DNA from: CAWDVB01 sp963824105
GTDB taxonomy: Bacteria; Actinomycetota; Actinomycetes; Propionibacteriales; Nocardioidaceae
Assembly (NCBI GenBank): GCA_963824105.1
Contig: CAWGNN010000010.1
Location: 1 to 64,000 of the forward strand
DNA length: 64,000 bases
Reading direction: 5' to 3'
Both the position numbers and the translations under genes were made by a program. Below the pieces are notes generated by a model, which was given only the letters and a program-made list of their open reading frames with translations, made no database searches and had not been told where the DNA came from. This document shows, one piece after another, positions 59,781 to 64,000 of the stretch. Position 1 is the stretch's first letter. Each line of letters opens with the position of its first letter.

Positions 59781-61946
59781 ATGAGCGAGATCACCGGGAT
59801 CCACTGGGACCAGGACGACGAGGGCATCGTCACGCTGAGCCTGGACGACCCCGACCAGAAGGTCAACACGATGAACGACGCCTGGTCGCGCGCCTACGGC
59901 GCTGCGATCGACCGGATGGAGGCGGAGAAGGAGTCGATCACCGGAGTCGTGCTGACCAGCGCCAAGAAGTCCTTCTTCGCCGGGGGAGACCTGCACCTCA
60001 TGCGGCAGGCCACCCCGGAGACGGCCGCGGAGAATGCGGCACTCATCGACCACATCAAGTCGCTCATGCGTCGGATCGAGACCCTGGGTCGCCCGGTGGT
60101 CGCAGCGATCAACGGCACCGCGCTCGGCGGCGGCCTGGAGGTCGCGCTCGCGACCCACCACCGGGTCGTCCTCGACCGGTCGGACATCCGACTGGGCGTG
60201 CCGGAGGTGACCCTGGGGCTGCTGCCGGGCGGCGGCGGCGTGACCCGTCTTGTCCGCATGCTCGGACTCCAGCATGCGCTGATGGACTGGATCCTGACCG
60301 GCACCCAGTACCGTCCCGCGCAGGCCCTGGAGAAGGGCGTCGTCGACGAGGTCGTGGCCACTCCGGAGCAGCTCATCGCCTCGGCGAAGGCATGGATCCG
60401 TGCCAACCCCGACGCCGTCCAGCCGTGGGACGTCAAGGGTTTCCGGATCCCAGGCGGCGGGGCGAACCACCCCGCGATCGCAGCCAATCTCGCGGCGTAC
60501 ACCGCGAACGTGCGCAAGCAGGTCAAGGGCGCTCCGGTGCCCGCCCCCCGCGCGGCGCTGGCCGCTGCCGTCGAAGGCAGTCTGGTCGACTTCGACACCG
60601 CGACCCGCATCGAGACGCGCTACCTGGTCTCGCTGATGACCGGGCAGGTCTCGAAGAACATGATCAACGCCTTCTTCGACATGGAGAAGATCAACGCCGG
60701 CACGTCGCGCCCCTCCGGGCAACCGCCGTACCAGGCTCGGAAGGTGGGCGTGCTCGGCGCCGGGATGATGGGCGCCGCCATCGCCTACGTCTGCGCCAAG
60801 GCGGGGATCGACGTCGTCCTCAAGGACGTCTCGCTCGAGGCAGCCGTGAAGGGCAAGGGGTACGCCGAGCGGGTGGAGGCCAAGGCGCTCGAGCGCGGTC
60901 GCACCACCGACGAGAAGTCCGCGGCCCTGCTGGCCCGGATCATCCCGACCGCCGAGGCGGCCGACTTCGCCGGTGTCGACTTCGTCATCGAGGCCGTCTT
61001 CGAGTCCGTCGACCTCAAGCACCGGGTGTTCGGTGAGATCGAGACGGTCGTCGAGCCCGACGCGGTCCTCGGCAGCAACACCTCGACCCTGCCGATCACG
61101 CTGCTCGCCGAGGGGGTCTCCCGGCCGGAGGACTTCATCGGCATCCACTTCTTCTCGCCGGTGGACAAGATGCCGCTAGTGGAGATCATCCGCGGGAAGC
61201 AGACCTCTGACGCGGTGCTGGCCAAGGTCTTCGACTTCGTCCGGCAGATTCGCAAGACACCGATCGTGGTCAACGACCAGCGCGGCTTCTTCACCTCCCG
61301 GGTCATCGGCACCTTTATCAACGAGGGCGTGGCCGCGGTCGGCGAGGGTGTCGAGCCGGCCGTCGTCGAGCAGGCCGCCCTTCAGGCCGGCTACCCCACC
61401 GGTCCGCTGCAGCTGATGGACGAGCTGACGCTGACCCTGCCGCGGAAGATCCGCGAGCAGGGCCGCGCCGCAGTCGAGGCCGAGGGGGGCACCTGGACGC
61501 CGCACCCGTCGGAAGTCGTGATCGACACGCTGATCGACGAGTACGAGCGGTCCGGCCGCGCGGCGGGCAAGGGCTTCTACGACTACGACGAGTCGGGTCA
61601 CCGGACCCGGCTGTGGCCGGGGCTGCGCGAGCGTTTCGCCTCGGGCACCACCGACCTGCCAATGCAGGACCTGCAGGAGCGGATGTTGTTCGCCGAGGCC
61701 ATCGACGCCGTTCGCTGCCTCGACGACGGAGTGCTCACCTCGGTGCCCGACGCGAATATCGGCTCACTGCAGGGCATCGGCTTCCCGCCCTGGACCGGTG
61801 GCGTGCTGCAGTACATCAACGGCTACGACGGCGGCCCGGCTGGCTTCGTCGACCGCGCGCGCGAGCTGGCACGGAGCTACGGGTCGCAGTTCGAGCCGCC
61901 GGCCTCCCTCGTCGAGCTGGCCGCCGCGGATGGCCACTACGAATGA
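59781..61946 (+). CDS. fadB: Multifunctional enoyl-CoA hydratase/3-hydroxyacyl-CoA dehydrogenase
   Basis: A 721-aa FadB/FadJ-type protein. Residues about 1-310 are a crotonase (SAKKSFFAGGDLHLM, NGTALGGGLEVALA); about 325-600 the NAD-binding dehydrogenase (VGVLGAGMMGAAIAYVCAKA, IHFFSPVDKMPLVEII) and the C-terminal domain ends with GFPPWTGGVLQYINGYDGG. It carries out steps 2 and 3 of beta-oxidation, feeding the thiolase upstream. ATG 59781 follows GGAGAG. Confidence 0.9.
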   Translation: MSEITGIHWDQDDEGIVTLSLDDPDQKVNTMNDAWSRAYGAAIDRMEAEKESITGVVLTSAKKSFFAGGDLHLMRQATPETAAENAALIDHIKSLMRRIETLGRPVVAAINGTALGGGLEVALATHHRVVLDRSDIRLGVPEVTLGLLPGGGGVTRLVRMLGLQHALMDWILTGTQYRPAQALEKGVVDEVVATPEQLIASAKAWIRANPDAVQPWDVKGFRIPGGGANHPAIAANLAAYTANVRKQVKGAPVPAPRAALAAAVEGSLVDFDTATRIETRYLVSLMTGQVSKNMINAFFDMEKINAGTSRPSGQPPYQARKVGVLGAGMMGAAIAYVCAKAGIDVVLKDVSLEAAVKGKGYAERVEAKALERGRTTDEKSAALLARIIPTAEAADFAGVDFVIEAVFESVDLKHRVFGEIETVVEPDAVLGSNTSTLPITLLAEGVSRPEDFIGIHFFSPVDKMPLVEIIRGKQTSDAVLAKVFDFVRQIRKTPIVVNDQRGFFTSRVIGTFINEGVAAVGEGVEPAVVEQAALQAGYPTGPLQLMDELTLTLPRKIREQGRAAVEAEGGTWTPHPSEVVIDTLIDEYERSGRAAGKGFYDYDESGHRTRLWPGLRERFASGTTDLPMQDLQERMLFAEAIDAVRCLDDGVLTSVPDANIGSLQGIGFPPWTGGVLQYINGYDGGPAGFVDRARELARSYGSQFEPPASLVELAAADGHYE

Positions 61947-62016
61947 GCCCGCCCGTGACCACATCCGGGTCCGGACTCCGGCCTCGGGTGCCCACGGTTC
62001 GATGACTGCGGGGTGC

Positions 62017-62249
62017 CTACACGGTGGTGAGGTAGCGGTGCACCATGCCGACGCAGCCCTGCTCGACCATCTCCAGCAGTCCTCCGACCATCGCCGTGTG
62101 CCGAAGAGCTCCCGTGCCGCGGCGTTGCCCAGGAGGAGCACGCCCTCACGATCGGTGCGCAGCACCGGCTCGGGGTTCTTCTCGGGCAGCTCGGCCAGCT
62201 GCGCGAGCTCGCTGAGCTGGCTGTTATCCACCGGTGGATGCTGTGTCAC
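62017..62249 (-). pseudogene. PAS-domain fragment with frameshift
   Basis: On the minus strand ATG 62249 gives LSELAQLAELPEKNPEPVLR, then TDREGVLLLGNAAARELFG, the start of a PAS sensory domain. After ELFG the frame degenerates, while another frame continues HTAMVGGLLEMVEQGCVGMV then HRYLTTV and a stop at 62017-62019. Probably a remnant of a sensor gene. The remaining interval to 62404 contains TAGATT-type boxes that may promote the next gene. Confidence 0.4.
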
Positions 62250-62515
62250 CGGATCTCGGTCGAGCCATGGCCCGAGGCCGCTTGGCTGGAACGCTGCCCG
62301 GTTCGGCTGATAGGGAGACGCGGACCGGCTGCGAGGGTAGATTGCTACTAGATTCGCAAGAGTCCCATCAGATCCGTTTTGTGTGCTGACGAGGGAAACG
62401 TGGCATGCAACCGCGGGTCGTTCACCGTCGGGTCGGGAGGCTCAGAGGTGCATGCGACTGCGGTTTACCCGGCCTCGCACGGCGCAGGTGCGCCCCCACT
62501 CTCGAGTGGGTCGGC

Positions 62516-63985
62516 ATGACCTCGCCTGACCAGGACCGTCCCACGCCGGATCCGAGCACATTCGACGAGTGCGCACGGTTGCGGGAGCGTGTCGCCGCCA
62601 TCGAGTCGACTTTGGAGGACGAGCGTGTCCGGCGTGGGGCAGCTGAGTCCCAGGTCGAGCGGCTCGCGTCGAGTGTGCACCGTGACCCTTCTACCGGACT
62701 GCCGAACCGGGCGGCATTCCTCGAGGCGCTCCAAGCGGCTCTGGCCGACGGTCCGGCCGACTTCGGACAGACGCTTGGCGGAAATGTCGTGGTGCTGCTG
62801 GTCCAGGTGGAGGACTTCGCGTCCGTCGATGTGGGCGACGGGGTGCCGTCCGATCGCGTCCTGGCGGCCATGGCCCTGCGGCTCTTGGAGCTCGACGACG
62901 GGTCCGGCATGGTCGGAAGAGTCAGCGTGGACGAGCTGGCGATGGTGACCGTCTTGACCGAGGAGCCCGATCACCTGGCTCGGCTGGCAGACAGGATCGG
63001 CCGCGCGGTGATGCAGCCGGTGACCGTCGACGGCCGCCAGGTCACCGTGCGTTATCGGGCGGGGTTGCGTCTGGCGTCGTGGGGGCAGGAGGCCGACCAC
63101 GTGCTGCGAGATGCCCAGGGTGCTCTCTATGGGTCACCGCCCCGAGATGACTCCGGACAGGTGGTGATCTTCGGTTCCGATCGAGGTCGCCACGTCACCG
63201 GCAGGGACTTCGAGGATGAGATGCGACGAGGCCTCCGCGAGGGCCATATCGAGGCGTGGTTCCAGGACCTGGTCGACCTGGCCAGCGGGCGCGTCGTGGG
63301 CGCCGAGGCGTTGGCACGTTGGTTCGATCCCATGCGCGGGTTCATCTCGACGTCGGAGTTCATCGAGCAGGCCGAGGACGCGCATGTGATCGGCCTGCTC
63401 ACCGACCGCATGCTGGCCGAGGGATGTCGCTGGGCGGCAGCGCACCCAGAGATCGAGGGTCAGGTCCACGTCAACGTGTCGGCTGACGACCTGGTCGACG
63501 TCCAGTTGCTGAAGCGAGTGGAGGACGCGCTCGGCGAGGCGGGACTTGAGCCGCCTCGTCTCTGCCTGGAGTTCACCGAACGCGTCTTCGTCACCGAGAA
63601 CAAGATCGCCTTCCGCAACCTCAGGTCCTTGCGCGAGCTCGGTGTGGTTCTGGCGATCGACGACTTCGGAGTGCAGTTCGCGTCCTTCGCGCGCCTGCGT
63701 CGCTTCCCTGCGGACGTGATCAAGATCGATCGCTCCTTCGTCGTCGACATCGAGACCAACGCCCGGGATCGGAATGTGGTGGCGGGGATCGTGACGATGG
63801 CGCGCGCCCTGGAGATGCGCACCGTCGCCGAGGGCGTGGAGACAGAGAACGAGGCGCGGATCCTTCGGGATCTCGGGGTCGACGTTGCCCAGGGATGGTT
63901 GTTCGGCCAAGCGCGCCCAGCAGAGGTGTGGGAGGTCGCTCGACAGTCTTCGGCGTCGACCGGGATCGGGTCCGAGGAGGCATGA
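62516..63985 (+). CDS. c-di-GMP phosphodiesterase with degenerate GGDEF domain
   Basis: About 489 aa. Residues 20-60 are a helical lead-in; 60-210 a GGDEF-fold domain whose active site reads RVSVDEL in place of GGDEF, so it should not make c-di-GMP. About 220-480 is an EAL domain with all key residues: GAEALARW, NVSADDL, EFTERVF, AIDDFG, IKIDRSF, AEGVETENEA. It should hydrolyse c-di-GMP. The start is uncertain: ATG 62516 fits the domain start; ATG 62405, preceded by GAGGGA, would add an Arg-rich stretch of 37 residues. Confidence 0.85.
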   Translation: MTSPDQDRPTPDPSTFDECARLRERVAAIESTLEDERVRRGAAESQVERLASSVHRDPSTGLPNRAAFLEALQAALADGPADFGQTLGGNVVVLLVQVEDFASVDVGDGVPSDRVLAAMALRLLELDDGSGMVGRVSVDELAMVTVLTEEPDHLARLADRIGRAVMQPVTVDGRQVTVRYRAGLRLASWGQEADHVLRDAQGALYGSPPRDDSGQVVIFGSDRGRHVTGRDFEDEMRRGLREGHIEAWFQDLVDLASGRVVGAEALARWFDPMRGFISTSEFIEQAEDAHVIGLLTDRMLAEGCRWAAAHPEIEGQVHVNVSADDLVDVQLLKRVEDALGEAGLEPPRLCLEFTERVFVTENKIAFRNLRSLRELGVVLAIDDFGVQFASFARLRRFPADVIKIDRSFVVDIETNARDRNVVAGIVTMARALEMRTVAEGVETENEARILRDLGVDVAQGWLFGQARPAEVWEVARQSSASTGIGSEEA

Positions 63986-64000
63986 CCGTGTTCGCCGACG
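63982..64000 (+). CDS. Start of a gene running off the window
   Basis: ATG 63982 overlaps the phosphodiesterase stop (ATGA) and is preceded by GAGGAGGC. Only MTVFAD is visible. Coupling to the phosphodiesterase suggests a functionally related protein, but nothing more can be said. Confidence 0.45.

Noticed and set aside
1..64000. CRISPR arrays, tRNA or rRNA genes
   Set aside because: No regularly spaced repeats and no cloverleaf or rRNA-like sequence were noticed on reading; not a substitute for a computed search.

Overview
The window is high-GC DNA with dense genes, frequent ATGA stop/start overlaps, GTG and TTG starts and several probable leaderless transcripts. The gene families (SqdB, actinobacterial nar operon, class F sortase, RsbW/SpoIIE regulators, CsbD) point to an aerobic or facultative actinobacterium, perhaps near Nocardioidaceae. 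The taxon is inference; there is no rRNA or tRNA gene to test it.

Layout. 1-0.5 kb: end of an IS481-type element. 0.8-5.5 kb: sulfoquinovose synthase, sulfotransferase, GT32-like glycosyltransferase and a methyltransferase, which look like a surface-glycan or sulfolipid patch. 5.6-10 kb: a TetR-controlled operon (metallo-hydrolase, DHA2 exporter, fumarylacetoacetase-fold hydrolase). 10.2-14.8 kb: a four-gene ABC-2 exporter operon between two copies of a 54-bp repeat, followed by a fruK remnant and a near-perfect 23-bp-stem hairpin. 14.8-25.8 kb: a catabolic locus made of a SIS protein, an FGGY kinase and a GSAM-like aminotransferase, divergent from a peptide-type ABC importer and a GntR regulator, with shared CATAC repeats in both promoters. 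26-29.2 kb: a membrane protein and a dimethylglycine/sarcosine dehydrogenase-like enzyme. 29.3-39.8 kb: nitrate respiration (narK, regulator, narGHJI, second narK). From the end of narH onward, nearly every gene is broken by shifts of the same sign (+1). 40-46.3 kb: a B12-photoreceptor-type MerR regulator (LitR/CarH class) next to an SRPBCC protein and divergent from a four-gene lipid-modification operon (FAD oxidoreductase, DUF1365, cyclopropane-fatty-acid-synthase-like methyltransferase, SDR). 46.4-51.1 kb: ferritin-like protein, an AbiE-type pair with a nonsense-mutated toxin, a DUF3024 remnant, ACR3 arsenite permease, two tiny ORFs and CsbD. 51.6-54.6 kb: a frameshifted ice-binding-type surface protein followed by its likely class F sortase and a DUF2254 membrane protein. 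54.7-56.7 kb: a triple-fusion stress phosphatase and a STAS antagonist. 57-62 kb: cupin and aldo-keto reductase, then thiolase and FadB-type beta-oxidation enzymes. 62-64 kb: PAS remnant and a c-di-GMP phosphodiesterase with a degenerate GGDEF domain.

The strongest regulatory story is the LitR module. Its regulator keeps the W-x9-EH and HEIG B12-binding signatures. The divergent promoter carries head-to-tail TTGAAC/TTGACA repeats about 11 bp apart that overlap a TTGACA-N17-TAGCAT promoter, suggesting light- and cobalamin-controlled remodelling of membrane fatty acids. The least explained system is the GntR-linked aminotransferase/kinase/SIS/importer locus, whose substrate I cannot name. The window also carries many decayed copies: LitR fragment, membrane-protein copy, fruK, DUF3024, toxin and PAS. 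The nar frameshifts may be real decay or a patch of sequence error.
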